Positions 13,825 to 22,892 of a DNA stretch of 46,422 nucleotides are shown piece after piece. This DNA is from UMGS172 sp045546915. Its GTDB lineage: Bacteria; Bacillota; Clostridia; Oscillospirales; Acutalibacteraceae. Positions within the stretch are counted from its first letter, which is position 1; every line of letters begins with the position of its first letter. The notes under the pieces are model-generated. The model was not told the DNA's origin, did not search any database, and saw only the letters and a program-made list of their open reading frames with translations. The stretch is taken from positions 1 through 46,422 of the forward strand of contig JAZQDU010000015.1 of NCBI GenBank assembly GCA_045546915.1, read 5' to 3'. Made by a program: the position numbers and the translations under genes.

Positions 13825-15269
13825 TACTGTGCAACCTCCTTCAATATAATCGAGGCAACCGTTGCAAGACTCTTAGCCTCAATATAATCATTGGTTATTT
13901 CAAACCGATGATTTGTAAGCCTTAATGCTATATCTTCAACCTCGCGGCGGTATTTTCTTGCAGCCTCAGGGTTGGGTATTACAAAGTGGCATTTTTGCAT
14001 TATATTTCGTATCGACGTTCTGGTGCCAGTCGGCATGGGCGCACCGTCAACCGAATAAGACGGCACTTTGCCAAACACCGAAGTATCATTAAAACTGCGG
14101 TTTATATCCTCAGCGGCACGTCGTCCAAAAACAAGCGCCTCCAACAACGAGTTAGACGCAAGACGGTTTTTACCATGAACTCCGGTATGCGAACATTCTC
14201 CTACCGCATAAAGTCTGTTAATCCTCGTTCGGCTGTTAAGGTCAACATTTATTCCACCCATAAGATAATGATGTGTTGGGAAAACAGGAATAAGTTCCTT
14301 AGTTATGTCTACACCTTCAAGTTTACAACGCTCATATATCATTGGGAATCGGTCGCATATAAACTCCGGCGAACGGTGAGTAATATCAAGATAAAAACGG
14401 TCACTACCGGTTCTGCGCGATTCAAGTATAATGCTCCTTGAAACAACATCTCTGGGTGCCAATTCAAGCCGTTCGTCATAACGGTGCATAAAGCGTTCGT
14501 GGTGGCAGTTTACAAGATACGCTCCCTCGCCTCTTACCGCCTCGCTTATAAGAAAACGTTCACGACAGTTATCCCCTGCAAAACCGGTGGGATGAAACTG
14601 TATATAGTGCAGATTTTCAATTTTTGCACCGAGAGTATGTGCCAAAGCAATTCCGTCACCCGTTGCAACCGATGAGTTAGTAGTATATTTATACATTCTT
14701 CCCAAACCGCCGGTAGCGATTATAACAAACGACGCCGAAACACTAACAAGTTTACCGTCCTTTAAAAGTGTAGCATGATATCCGTTATTAGCCTCATCAA
14801 GAAAAGCAATTGAAGTATGCTCAGAAATATCAATATTCGGCAGTTCCTTAACCGCGTTTATAACGGTTCGCATAAGTTCTTCTCCCGTGGTATCACGGTG
14901 ATGAACAATCCTGCGGCGACTATGACCGCCTTCAAGCGTTGCATGAATATGACCGTCTTGTTTATCAAACTCGGCACCCAGTTCCATCATGCGTCTGACA
15001 TCCTGAGGACCTTCCTTAACCAGTACCTCAACCGCCTCGGGCCGATTTTCAAAACCGCCTGCAATCATAGTGTCTTCAATGTGAAGGTCAAAACTGTCAT
15101 TAACAGTATCAAGTACGGCGGCGACGCCACCTTGCGCCAAGTTACTGTTACAAAGCCTCAAATCACGTTTGGCAACAACAAGAGCATTTATTCTGCTGTC
15201 AAGATTATAAGCGGCATAAAGGCCACTAAGCCCCGCACCGACTATTATAACGTCATATTTATCCTTCAT
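13824..15269 (-). CDS. nadB: L-aspartate oxidase
   Basis: 481 residues from the ATG at 15269 (GAGG before it). A flavoprotein that oxidises L-aspartate to iminoaspartate, the first step of de novo NAD synthesis; in anaerobes fumarate replaces oxygen. Visible: FAD-binding GAGLSGLYAA, GGVAAVL, QFHPTGF, HYLMGGI, and NRLASNSLLEALVFG. It is ~60 residues shorter than the E. coli enzyme because the C-terminal helical domain is reduced, as in other clostridial forms. nadA (quinolinate synthase) is not beside it. Confidence 0.92.
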   Translation of the reverse strand: MKDKYDVIIVGAGLSGLYAAYNLDSRINALVVAKRDLRLCNSNLAQGGVAAVLDTVNDSFDLHIEDTMIAGGFENRPEAVEVLVKEGPQDVRRMMELGAEFDKQDGHIHATLEGGHSRRRIVHHRDTTGEELMRTVINAVKELPNIDISEHTSIAFLDEANNGYHATLLKDGKLVSVSASFVIIATGGLGRMYKYTTNSSVATGDGIALAHTLGAKIENLHYIQFHPTGFAGDNCRERFLISEAVRGEGAYLVNCHHERFMHRYDERLELAPRDVVSRSIILESRRTGSDRFYLDITHRSPEFICDRFPMIYERCKLEGVDITKELIPVFPTHHYLMGGINVDLNSRTRINRLYAVGECSHTGVHGKNRLASNSLLEALVFGRRAAEDINRSFNDTSVFGKVPSYSVDGAPMPTGTRTSIRNIMQKCHFVIPNPEAARKYRREVEDIALRLTNHRFEITNDYIEAKSLATVASIILKEVAQ

Positions 15270-15303
15270 ACAAAACGCCTCTTGAATCAACCTCAAATGT
15301 TTA

Positions 15304-15316
15304 TGATATTATATCA
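15304..15316. promoter_or_regulatory. Palindromic -10 region of nadB
   Basis: TGATATTATATCA is a perfect 13 bp palindrome containing the minus-strand -10 box TATAAT. No good -35 is visible 17 bp further up. An activator- or repressor-controlled promoter is possible. Confidence 0.4.
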
Positions 15317-15358
15317 CAGTTTTTTAAAAAAGAAAAGAGTTAATTTAAAGCAAAAAAA

Positions 15359-15380
15359 CAACCGCCCTTTTGGGCGGTTG
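15359..15380 (-). terminator. Terminator of the 5S rRNA gene
   Basis: CAACCGCCC-TTTT-GGGCGGTTG, 9 bp GC-rich stem followed on the minus strand by seven T. Confidence 0.92.
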
Positions 15381-15389
15381 CTGTTTTGT

Positions 15390-15504
<115 letters not shown>

Positions 15505-15557
15505 TTGCAATCGTTTTTTACGCTCGACCGACTGCTATCTTTATGAGCGCAAGTGGT

Positions 15558-15586
15558 ATGATATCACACCTTTTTAAAAAATGCAA
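15558..15586 (-). promoter_or_regulatory. Promoter of the orphan 5S rRNA
   Basis: Minus strand TTGCAT (15581-15586), 17 bp spacer, TATCAT (15558-15563), leaving a ~50 nt leader before mature 5S. Confidence 0.6.
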
Positions 15587-15615
15587 GTGTTTTTTTGAAT
15601 TTTTTAAAAATTTTT

Positions 15616-16470
15616 TTAAATCACTCCATTTTGTGCTGATAAATCGGGCATACTTGCCGAAAAATTATAAAATCTTAACTCCTCGCGAGCGTAAATCGCA
15701 AACGATGCCAACGCAAACGGAACAACAAACAACATTGGCAACACTAAAATACACAACAAAAACCACCCAATAAAACTTGCAACAAAACCTACCAGTTTAA
15801 AAAGTTTGCCTTTTGTAAGTTTTACCGAATACGAAATCATCGAATTGGCTGAAAGTTCCGGTTGTTCGAAAAGCGCTACAAAGAAAAGCGCATATCTCGA
15901 ACACCAAAACAAAAAGAGAAAACTTCCTGCAAGTTCAAAAAAGTATTCTAACGGGAAAATTCCCGAAATTATGACCGGCATGGAATATCCAAAGGCATTA
16001 TAAAGTTCGGGCGTAGTCAAAAGACTGCACAACGCATACGGCAAAAAGCATACAATTGCTCCTAAAATTACGCGTAAAAGCAAAAAGAACGACACCGAAA
16101 CGACTTTTAAAAAGCGTTTTCCCGATGAAAAATAATAAAAGACATCACCGATTGCACAATTTTTGCCTTGTATTAACATCCAAAACCATCGCAAAACTCC
16201 GAAAACAAACGGTGTATACAATAAAAGACCATACAAAGACGAAAAAACAGTTATACCTGCTCCCGCCACCACGCTGTACTTTGGCAACGCGGTAGGCTCA
16301 AGCACCGACCAAACTGTATCAACCCTGAAAACGGTTGTAAGTATCGCCTGCAAAATAACATCAAGCAACGACAAAGCCACCATGGTCATAGAAACCGCTA
16401 TCGCTTCGGGCCAATGGTTTTTTAAGGCTTGTTTAGCACAAACTTTAATTTCGGTAGAGCCGAGTTGCAT
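15616..16470 (-). CDS. Multi-span membrane protein, DUF975-like
   Basis: 284 residues from the ATG at 16470 (GGGGG run before it); a further 24 upstream residues in frame overlap the promoter and are not used. N-terminal EIKVCAKQALKNHWPEAI matches the cytosolic start typical of DUF975 proteins, followed by about six hydrophobic segments. Function unknown; the family is widespread in Firmicutes. The sequence ends in a short polar tail. Alternative: another uncharacterised 6-TM family. Confidence 0.6.
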   Translation of the reverse strand: MQLGSTEIKVCAKQALKNHWPEAIAVSMTMVALSLLDVILQAILTTVFRVDTVWSVLEPTALPKYSVVAGAGITVFSSLYGLLLYTPFVFGVLRWFWMLIQGKNCAIGDVFYYFSSGKRFLKVVSVSFFLLLRVILGAIVCFLPYALCSLLTTPELYNAFGYSMPVIISGIFPLEYFFELAGSFLFLFWCSRYALFFVALFEQPELSANSMISYSVKLTKGKLFKLVGFVASFIGWFLLCILVLPMLFVVPFALASFAIYAREELRFYNFSASMPDLSAQNGVI

Positions 16471-16500
16471 ACTTTTCCCCCAAACGAATGATTTATGTGC

Positions 16501-16529
16501 ATTATACCAAACTGCAACCAAAAAGTAAA
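16501..16529 (-). promoter_or_regulatory. Promoter of the DUF975-like gene
   Basis: Minus strand TTTACT (16524-16529), 17 bp spacer, TATAAT (16501-16506). Confidence 0.75.
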
Positions 16530-16588
16530 CACACCTTTGCAAAAACTTACAGTTTGTTCACACTAACACCTATTTATATATATAATAC

Positions 16589-16617
16589 TTGACAATAAAA
16601 GATATTGCGGTTAAAAT
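16589..16617 (+). promoter_or_regulatory. Distal promoter candidate of the arginine operon
   Basis: TTGACA (16589-16594), 17 bp spacer, TAAAAT (16612-16617). It would give a ~190 nt leader before argC; the region between is A/T-rich with no clear hairpin. Confidence 0.55.
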
Positions 16618-16724
16618 ACTATACTGGTTATTTATTTAGTTTTCATTATTTTAGGCATTTTACCATGTAAAATATTCCGTTTTGTGATATTTTTTATGTA
16701 AATATATAAAAATACAAAAAAACC

Positions 16725-16752
16725 TTGATTTTATGCAGATTTTGTGTATAAT
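16725..16752 (+). promoter_or_regulatory. Proximal promoter of the arginine operon with ArgR-like half-site
   Basis: TTGATT (16725-16730), 16 bp spacer, TATAAT (16747-16752). The bases after it, TATGAATATAT, resemble one half of an ARG box (TGAAT core), which would fit arginine repression; only one half is convincing. Confidence 0.65.
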
Positions 16753-16814
16753 TATGAATATATCAAAAGTTTTTTGTATATTTATGCTTTGTTTGCGGAA
16801 AGGACGGTATAAAA

Positions 16815-17744
16815 ATGTATAAGGTGTTTATCGACGGACGTGAAGGTACAACAGGTCTTCGCATTATCGAAAGGTTACAAAACCGAAAAGATATTGAACT
16901 TATGCTTATTGACGAAGCGCTAAGAAAAGACCCCGAAGAACGCAAAAAATATCTCAACGCTTGTGATATCGCTTTTCTTTGTTTGCCCGATGTTGCCGCT
17001 ATCGAAGCCGTTTCAATGATTGAAAACCCAAACGTAAGAGTTATTGACACTTCGACTGCTCATCGTACCAATCCCCAATGGGTATATGGTTTTCCCGAAC
17101 TTTATACAGAACTTGCCGAGAAATTACCCACCGCAAAAAGAGTTGCCGTGCCGGGATGTCACGCAAGCGGTTTTAACGCTCTAATCGCACCCCTCACAGA
17201 GGCAGGTGTTCTGAGTTGTGACGCGTTGCTCACTTGTTTTTCACTTACCGGTTACAGTGGCGGCGGCAAAAAAATGATTGCCGAGTATGAAAACGACAAA
17301 AGTGACGAACTTTATAGCGGAAGAATTTACGCTTTAGGTCAGACCCACAAACATTTGCCCGAAATGGCTGCTATTTGCAAACTTAAGAACAAACCAGTTT
17401 TCTCCCCTATTGTTGACGATTATTATAGCGGTATGCTTGTAACAGTGCCGTTTTTTGGTTGCCAAGTAAGCGGTGGAATTGAAGCGGTAAAACAGACTTA
17501 TATTAATAAGTATAAAAACTGTAAGTTTATTGATGTTTCAAGTTTAGAGGGTGATTCCCCTGCGCTTCTCGGTTCAAACAATTTATCGGGTAAGGATTAT
17601 ATGGAAATTTTTGTTGAAGGCAACGAAGAACGCTTTACTGTATCGGCAAGGTTTGATAACTTAGGCAAAGGCGCTTCGGGTGCAGCCGTAGAGTGTTTGA
17701 ATATTATGTTAGGCGTTGACCCTGCAACGGGGCTTGATTTTTAA
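16815..17744 (+). CDS. argC: N-acetyl-gamma-glutamyl-phosphate reductase (short, type 2)
   Basis: 309 residues, the shorter type 2 form. NADPH-dependent reduction of N-acetylglutamyl phosphate to the semialdehyde. Nucleotide-binding N-terminus VFIDGREGTTGLRI, DTSTAHR, and catalytic Cys115 in VAVPGCHASGF. First gene of argC-argJ-argB-argD-argF, all on the same strand. Ribosome site AAAGGAC. Confidence 0.95.
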   Translation: MYKVFIDGREGTTGLRIIERLQNRKDIELMLIDEALRKDPEERKKYLNACDIAFLCLPDVAAIEAVSMIENPNVRVIDTSTAHRTNPQWVYGFPELYTELAEKLPTAKRVAVPGCHASGFNALIAPLTEAGVLSCDALLTCFSLTGYSGGGKKMIAEYENDKSDELYSGRIYALGQTHKHLPEMAAICKLKNKPVFSPIVDDYYSGMLVTVPFFGCQVSGGIEAVKQTYINKYKNCKFIDVSSLEGDSPALLGSNNLSGKDYMEIFVEGNEERFTVSARFDNLGKGASGAAVECLNIMLGVDPATGLDF

Positions 17745-17763
17745 AGGAAGAGGATTTTTTAAA

Positions 17764-18981
17764 ATGACTACTATAAACGGCGGAATTTGTGCCGCAAAAG
17801 GTTTTAAAGCAAGTGGTGTTCACTGTGGAATACGTAAAAACAAACTTAAAAAGGATTTATCACTCATTATTAGTGAGAAAAAGGCAGTTGCTGCTGCAAC
17901 CTATACAACCAATCTTGTAAAAGGTGCTCCTTTGACCGTTACTAAAAACAATATTTCTGATGGCTTTGCCCAAGCCATTATTTGCAACAGCGGTAATGCC
18001 AACACCTGCAACGCAAACGGAATAGAAATTGCAGAAGGTATGTGTGAACTGGTCGAAAGGTACACAGGCATTAGCGCAAAAGATGTTATCGTAGCATCTA
18101 CCGGTGTTATCGGCCAACCACTTGACATTACACCTATTGCAAACGGTATGCCTGAGTTAATAAACACCCTTAAATACGACGGAAGCCTTGATGCTGCTGA
18201 AGGCATTATGACTACCGATACTCGTATTAAAGAAATCGCCGTTAAGTTTACTGTGGGCGGTAAAGAATGTATTATAGGCGGTATTGCAAAAGGTTCCGGC
18301 ATGATTCACCCCAATATGGCTACCATGCTTGTATTCATCACTACCGACTGCAACATAACCCACGAAATGTTAAGTAAAGCACTGTCAAGTGACGTAAAAG
18401 ACTCATTTAATATGGTTAGTGTTGACGGTGATACTTCGACTAACGATATGTGTTGTGTTATGGCAAACGGAATGGCAGAAAATGATATTATCGACACAAG
18501 CGACAGCGCAGATTTTGCCGAATTTAAAAAGGCTTTGTTTGCCGTTACTTCTTATCTTTGCAAAATGATTGCCCGTGATGGTGAGGGTGCTACAAGACTT
18601 ATTGAGGTCAACGTAGACGGTGCGAGTGACGTTGCTACTGCTAAAACAGTTGCCAAATCGGTTGCTTGTTCTTCACTCCTTAAAGCCGCTATTTTTGGTG
18701 CCGATGCCAACTGGGGCCGCGTGCTTTGTGCCATTGGTTACAGCGGCGCAGACCTTGACGTAAACAAGGTTGACGTTGCTTTTTGCAGTAAAGCAGGCAA
18801 AATAGACGTTTGCAAAAACGGTGCCGGTGTGGATTTTAGTGAAGAAACTGCAAAAACCATTCTTTTAGAAGAAGAAATTAAAATTCTTATTTCATTAAAC
18901 TCAGGCGACGCTACTGCTACCGCTTGGGGTTGCGACCTTACTTATGATTATGTAAAAATTAACGGAGATTACAGAACTTAA
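17764..18981 (+). CDS. argJ: Bifunctional ornithine acetyltransferase / N-acetylglutamate synthase
   Basis: 405 residues from the ATG at 17764, set by AAGGAAGAGG; the 16 extra in-frame upstream residues overlap argC. The precursor cleaves itself before Thr187 in KGSGMIHPNMATML, and that threonine becomes the nucleophile. It recycles the acetyl group from N-acetylornithine to glutamate, which explains why no argE or argA is needed here. C-terminal DANWGRVLCAIGYSGAD is typical. Confidence 0.96.
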   Translation: MTTINGGICAAKGFKASGVHCGIRKNKLKKDLSLIISEKKAVAAATYTTNLVKGAPLTVTKNNISDGFAQAIICNSGNANTCNANGIEIAEGMCELVERYTGISAKDVIVASTGVIGQPLDITPIANGMPELINTLKYDGSLDAAEGIMTTDTRIKEIAVKFTVGGKECIIGGIAKGSGMIHPNMATMLVFITTDCNITHEMLSKALSSDVKDSFNMVSVDGDTSTNDMCCVMANGMAENDIIDTSDSADFAEFKKALFAVTSYLCKMIARDGEGATRLIEVNVDGASDVATAKTVAKSVACSSLLKAAIFGADANWGRVLCAIGYSGADLDVNKVDVAFCSKAGKIDVCKNGAGVDFSEETAKTILLEEEIKILISLNSGDATATAWGCDLTYDYVKINGDYRT

Positions 18982-19018
18982 GAACAATTAAAACAGTTTC
19001 TACAAAAAGGTGATTAAA

Positions 19019-19876
19019 ATGGATATTAACAACGCGCAAAGAGCCCAAATATTAACCGAGGCTCTGCCCTACATACAAAAATACAGCGGAAAAATCGTTG
19101 TGGTAAAATACGGCGGTAACGCTATGATTAACGATGAACTTAAAAACGCCGTTATGCACGATATTGTTTTGATGTCGCTTATCGGTGTTAAGGTTGTTCT
19201 CGTTCACGGTGGCGGTCCTGAAATTTCGGGCATGCTTAAAAAAATCGGCAAAGAGTCGGTTTTTGTTGACGGACTCAGGGTTACCGACGATGAAACTATG
19301 GACGTTGTTCAGATGGTGCTTTCGGGCAAAACCAATAAAGACCTTGTAAACCTTTTGCAAACCACCGGTGGTAAGGCTATTGGTCTTTGCGGTGTTGATG
19401 GCCATATGATTAAAGCCGAACGACTTGATGATGTTCATGGTAATGTTGGTGAAATCACCGATATTGACGCCACTCCTATTATAGACTTGCTTGAAAAAGG
19501 TTATATTCCCGTTGTTTCAACAGTTGGTTGCGATGAAAACGGAAATGTTTACAACATTAATGCCGACACTGCTGCCGCAAGAATTGCTGGTGAACTCAAA
19601 GCCGAAAGCTTTATTGCCATGACCGACATTGCAGGCCTCATGAGAGATAAAGACGACCCCGATTCGCTTATTCGTGTACTTAATGTTAGCGAAGCGGCTA
19701 TGCTTATTAAAAATGGTGTTATTCAAGGCGGTATGATTCCTAAAGTTGAATGTTGTGTTGAGGCTATTCGTCGAGGCGTTGAAAAAGTTTTTATTATCGA
19801 CGGACGTATCCCCCACGCAATTCTTATTGAAACCTTGACCGATGAAGGTATCGGTACTATGTTTGTAGGAAAGTAA
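19019..19876 (+). CDS. argB: Acetylglutamate kinase
   Basis: 285 residues from ATG 19019 (AAAAAGGTGATTAAA before it). Phosphorylates N-acetylglutamate. Amino acid kinase fold: VVVKYGGNAM, LVHGGGPEIS, and NINADTAAARIAGEL for nucleotide and substrate binding, ending GIGTMF. In many bacteria this is the arginine-feedback step; the N-terminal helix of about 20 residues is consistent with the hexameric, arginine-sensitive type. Confidence 0.95.
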   Translation: MDINNAQRAQILTEALPYIQKYSGKIVVVKYGGNAMINDELKNAVMHDIVLMSLIGVKVVLVHGGGPEISGMLKKIGKESVFVDGLRVTDDETMDVVQMVLSGKTNKDLVNLLQTTGGKAIGLCGVDGHMIKAERLDDVHGNVGEITDIDATPIIDLLEKGYIPVVSTVGCDENGNVYNINADTAAARIAGELKAESFIAMTDIAGLMRDKDDPDSLIRVLNVSEAAMLIKNGVIQGGMIPKVECCVEAIRRGVEKVFIIDGRIPHAILIETLTDEGIGTMFVGK

Positions 19877-19877
19877 T

Positions 19878-21041
19878 ATGAAACATTTTAAGAATTTAGA
19901 CAATGAATATGTTGCCGGTACTTACGGCAGATTTGACCTCGAACTCGTTTCGGGCAAAGGTGCTGTACTTTGCGACGTTGACGGCAAAGAATATATTGAT
20001 TTAGGTAGCGGTATTGCCGTTAATATTTTTGGTATGGCCGACGATGAATGGATTAAGGCTATTACAAAACAGGCTGCCTCTTTGCAACATACCTCTAACC
20101 TTTATTATTCAAAACCTTGCGCACTTCTTGCAAAGGCTTTGTGCGAAAAATCAGAAATGAAAAAGGTGTTTTTCGGAAATTCCGGTGCCGAAGCAAACGA
20201 ATGTGCAATAAAGGTTGCAAGAAAATATTATTCCGATAACCACGGCGGTAAAGAGGGCAAGATAATCTGCCTTAAAAACAGTTTTCACGGCAGAACAATC
20301 ACAACCCTTTCGGCTACGGGACAAGACGTTTTCCATAAGGATTTCGGCGCTTTTACTCCGGGTTTTCAGTTTATCGACGCTAACGACTGCGATGCTCTTG
20401 TAAACGCTGTTGATGAAACAACCGCCGCCGTTATGTTTGAGCCTATTCAAGGCGAAGGCGGAGTAAATCCCCTCGATAAAGACTTTGTTAAGCTTATTAA
20501 AGAACTTGCCGATAAATTCGGTTTCCTTATTGTTGTTGACGAAGTGCAAACCGGTAACGGCAGAACGGGTAAATACTTCGCAATTGAGCATTTTGGCATT
20601 AAACCCGACGTTATTTCGACCGCAAAAGGTCTTGGCGGCGGACTTCCTATTGGTGCTTGTCTTTTGGGTGAAAAATGTGTCGACACCCTAAAACCCGGCG
20701 ACCACGGAAGCACTTTTGGCGGCAACCCCGTGGCTTGTGCAGGAGCACTCAGCATTGTAAACCGCATTGACGATGCGCTAATGCAAGAAGTTACTAAAAA
20801 GGGCGAGTTTATAAGAAATAAATTAGCCGGTGCAAAAGGCATTAAATCCATTGCAGGTATGGGGCTTATGTTGGGGATAGAAGTTGACGGCGATGCAAAA
20901 CAGATTGTTAGTGAATGCATCAAAAAAGGCGTTATTCTTCTTACTGCCAAGCAAAAAGTCAGACTTTTGCCACCACTTAACATAACTTACGAGCAATTAG
21001 ATAAGGCTCTCGACATTTTTAAGGAGGTTGTCTCACAATGA
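19878..21041 (+). CDS. argD: Acetylornithine aminotransferase
   Basis: 387 residues, starting one base after argB. PLP-dependent; makes N-acetylornithine from the semialdehyde and glutamate. Features: GSGIAVNIFG, NSGAEANE, the GRT motif SFHGRTITTLSATGQ, EPIQGEGGV, DEVQTGNGRTG, and the PLP lysine in STAKGLGGGLPIGA. Its stop overlaps the argF start (ATGA). Confidence 0.95.
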   Translation: MKHFKNLDNEYVAGTYGRFDLELVSGKGAVLCDVDGKEYIDLGSGIAVNIFGMADDEWIKAITKQAASLQHTSNLYYSKPCALLAKALCEKSEMKKVFFGNSGAEANECAIKVARKYYSDNHGGKEGKIICLKNSFHGRTITTLSATGQDVFHKDFGAFTPGFQFIDANDCDALVNAVDETTAAVMFEPIQGEGGVNPLDKDFVKLIKELADKFGFLIVVDEVQTGNGRTGKYFAIEHFGIKPDVISTAKGLGGGLPIGACLLGEKCVDTLKPGDHGSTFGGNPVACAGALSIVNRIDDALMQEVTKKGEFIRNKLAGAKGIKSIAGMGLMLGIEVDGDAKQIVSECIKKGVILLTAKQKVRLLPPLNITYEQLDKALDIFKEVVSQ

Positions 21042-21949
21042 ATCATCTTTTAAAACTTTCTGATTTAAGCAGCGCTGAAATTGAAGAGGTTTTAAACCTT
21101 GCAGACCAATTGAAATACGAACAAAAGCACGGCACCGAACATCACTACCTTAAAGGTAAAACCTTGGGTATGATTTTCCAAAAATCTTCTACCCGTACAC
21201 GTGTTTCGTTTGAAACAGGAATGTATCAATTAGGCGGTCAGGCATTGTTTTTAAGTTCACGCGACCTTCAGATTGGTCGTGGCGAACCCGTAGAGGATAC
21301 TGCTCGTGTTTTATCCCGTTATTTAGACGGTATTATGATTAGAACCTTTGCCCAACAAGAGGTTGAGGATTTGGCAAAATACGGCTCTATCCCCATAATT
21401 AACGGCCTTACCGATTATTGCCACCCCTGTCAAGTTCTTGCTGACCTTATGACCATCAGAGAGCATAAAGGCGAACTTAAAGGACTTAAAATGACCTTTG
21501 TTGGTGACGGCAACAACATGGCAAACTCACTTATTGTTGGCGGTATAAAAATGGGTATGGAAGTAGCAGTTGCTTGTCCTAAAGGCTATGAACCCGATGC
21601 CGATATTTGCAAATGGGCAGACGCTAACGGCAAGTTCACCTGCACCGAAGATATTGCCGCCGCCGTTAAAGACTCTGACGTTGTATTTACTGACGTTTGG
21701 GCTTCGATGGGTCAAGAAGAAGAAAAAGCCATTAGAGAAAAGGTGTTTAAAGAATATCAGGTTAATGAAGACTTTATGGCTTTGGCTCACAAAGACGCTA
21801 TGGTTCAGCATTGCTTACCTGCTCACCGTGGCGAAGAAATCACTGCCGAAACCTTTGAAAAACACGCAGACGAGATTTTTGACGAGGCAGAAAACCGCCT
21901 TCACGCTCAAAAAGCCGTTATGGTGCTCACCATGGGAGATAAAAAATAA
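21038..21949 (+). CDS. argF: Ornithine carbamoyltransferase
   Basis: 303 residues. Joins ornithine and carbamoyl phosphate to citrulline. Carbamoyl phosphate loop SSTRTRVSFE, DLQIGRGE, and ornithine-binding HCLPAHRGEEI. Translation is coupled to argD by a 4 bp overlap. The last 12 codons and the bases after the stop are repeated 973 bp downstream (22884-22928) with synonymous changes only, which indicates that something was inserted at the 3' end of this gene. Confidence 0.95.
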   Translation: MNHLLKLSDLSSAEIEEVLNLADQLKYEQKHGTEHHYLKGKTLGMIFQKSSTRTRVSFETGMYQLGGQALFLSSRDLQIGRGEPVEDTARVLSRYLDGIMIRTFAQQEVEDLAKYGSIPIINGLTDYCHPCQVLADLMTIREHKGELKGLKMTFVGDGNNMANSLIVGGIKMGMEVAVACPKGYEPDADICKWADANGKFTCTEDIAAAVKDSDVVFTDVWASMGQEEEKAIREKVFKEYQVNEDFMALAHKDAMVQHCLPAHRGEEITAETFEKHADEIFDEAENRLHAQKAVMVLTMGDKK

Positions 21950-21955
21950 TTTTTG
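21920..21955 (+). repeat. 36 bp direct repeat, copy 1 (argF 3' end): candidate attachment site
   Basis: Identical to 22893-22928. It covers codons VLTMGDKK, the stop and six bases beyond it. It contains the dyad ATGGTG-CT-CACCAT, a shape seen in integrase core sites. Confidence 0.75.
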
Positions 21956-21964
21956 CAAAAGTGA

Positions 21965-21996
21965 ACAAAAGTTGCACAAATTTGTGCAACTTTTGT
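21965..21996 (+). terminator. Palindromic terminator after argF
   Basis: ACAAAAGTTGCACAAA and its exact inverse form a 32 bp perfect palindrome, followed by TGTTTTTAG. It lies inside the inserted segment. Confidence 0.85.
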
Positions 21997-22053
21997 TGTT
22001 TTTAGGGGATATGTAGAAGGACTTTGCCTTACTATATTAAAGGAATATAAAAA

Positions 22054-22257
22054 ATGACTTTGGAAAACTTCAATTACCGCACAGATCCCCTGTTTTTAAG
22101 AAATCAATTCGATTCAACCGGAAGTGGCAGTTTCAAAATCCCTACTATTCCCAAGACATGTCTAACGAATGACGATTTTATCAATTTGCTTCTGCTCGGT
22201 TTTGATAGGGCCAACGCCGATGATGAAAAAATGACCGAACGAACGCCCACGCCCTAA
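22054..22257 (+). pseudogene. N-terminal fragment of a DUF4417-like protein
   Basis: 67 residues after AAAGGAATA. NYRTDPLFLRNQFDSTGSG...IPTIPKT..TNDDFINLLLLGFDRAN matches the start of DUF4417-type proteins (usually ~200 residues, found on phages and mobile elements), from memory. The frame then runs into the 18 bp repeat and stops after TPTP, so about two thirds are missing. Probably non-functional. It lies between the two argF 3' repeats. Confidence 0.55.
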
Positions 22258-22261
22258 GGGA
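22244..22261. repeat. 18 bp repeat, second copy (first at 2821-2838)
   Basis: 17 of 18 bases match the earlier copy; the core is CCCTAAGGGA. In both copies it encodes PTP-stop at the end of a reading frame. Confidence 0.55.
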
Positions 22262-22291
22262 CAGTATTTCCTTGAAAATACGAAATTTTGA

Positions 22292-22555
22292 CACAATACT
22301 CCTAAAAATTATATCTCTTATATTCTTGGAGAGTTGCCTTTACCAAAAGATAGTGGTATAATTATAAAAAGAGAATATATTCCATCGCTTTTGGAAGAAA
22401 AAGGCATGGGCAGTGCCTATGGCGGAGAATGGCAACCGAAAAAAGAAGAGGATAAGCGTTTTTTAGGCAAACCAGGTGAGATTAAGAAAACAATATCAAG
22501 AAGTGGCTATCCCTCGGGCGCACCCGAATTTAAACATTACAAGGAACAATATACT
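22292..22555 (+). pseudogene. C-terminal fragment of an unidentified larger protein
   Basis: The frame is open from 22292 with no convincing start. Residues such as GMGSAYGGEWQPKKEEDKRF, LGKPGEI and a Pro/Gly-rich end PSGAPEF resemble the C-terminal tails found on phage-associated and polymorphic-toxin-like proteins of Firmicutes, which carry a small gene just downstream (as here). That comparison is from memory. It joins in frame with the following gene, without a stop between. Confidence 0.4.
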
Positions 22556-22879
22556 ATGAATAAAAATATAATTGCTTTTGATGAGTTGGCTTTTGAATCG
22601 GCTGCGGAATTAAAATGGTTGCTTTCTTGCAGATGCGAAGTTGAGTTTATATGGAAGGGCAAAGCGTATTCCATAACTCACTTCGGCGGACATCATTGTA
22701 TTTGCGAAGGTCATTATTTAAAGGATGGCAAAGCATATAATTTATTTAGTCACAGCGAATACGATATATCAAACGCTTTTGAAAGCGACGACCTTGATGA
22801 AATCATGAATTTTGAGATCGAAGGTGACAAGCTTCGCGATATCGCGACAAAAATCGGCGTTGTTGACAGAACCTTGTAA
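22556..22879 (+). CDS. Small accessory protein, possible immunity-type partner, 107 residues
   Basis: ATG at 22556 with AAGGA 10 bases upstream. The protein is acidic and soluble: an N-terminal helix (FDELAFESAAELKWLL), then EVEFIWKGKAYSITHFGGHHCICEG, a strand-rich middle, and the end DEIMNFEIEGDKLRDIATKIGVVDRTL. Similar small proteins follow toxin-like or phage-like genes in gut Firmicutes (memory, not searched). An immunity role is a guess from position. It could also be one protein with the upstream fragment, as no stop separates them. Confidence 0.5.
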   Translation: MNKNIIAFDELAFESAAELKWLLSCRCEVEFIWKGKAYSITHFGGHHCICEGHYLKDGKAYNLFSHSEYDISNAFESDDLDEIMNFEIEGDKLRDIATKIGVVDRTL

Positions 22880-22892
22880 AGTCAAAGCTGTC

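Noticed and set aside
15616..16542. Possible glycerophosphodiester phosphodiesterase membrane domain
   Set aside because: No catalytic motif; the N-terminus fits DUF975 better.
20151..20983. Long open frames on the minus strand inside argD
   Set aside because: They are antisense to a strongly conserved enzyme, have no ribosome sites and encode low-complexity, atypical protein.
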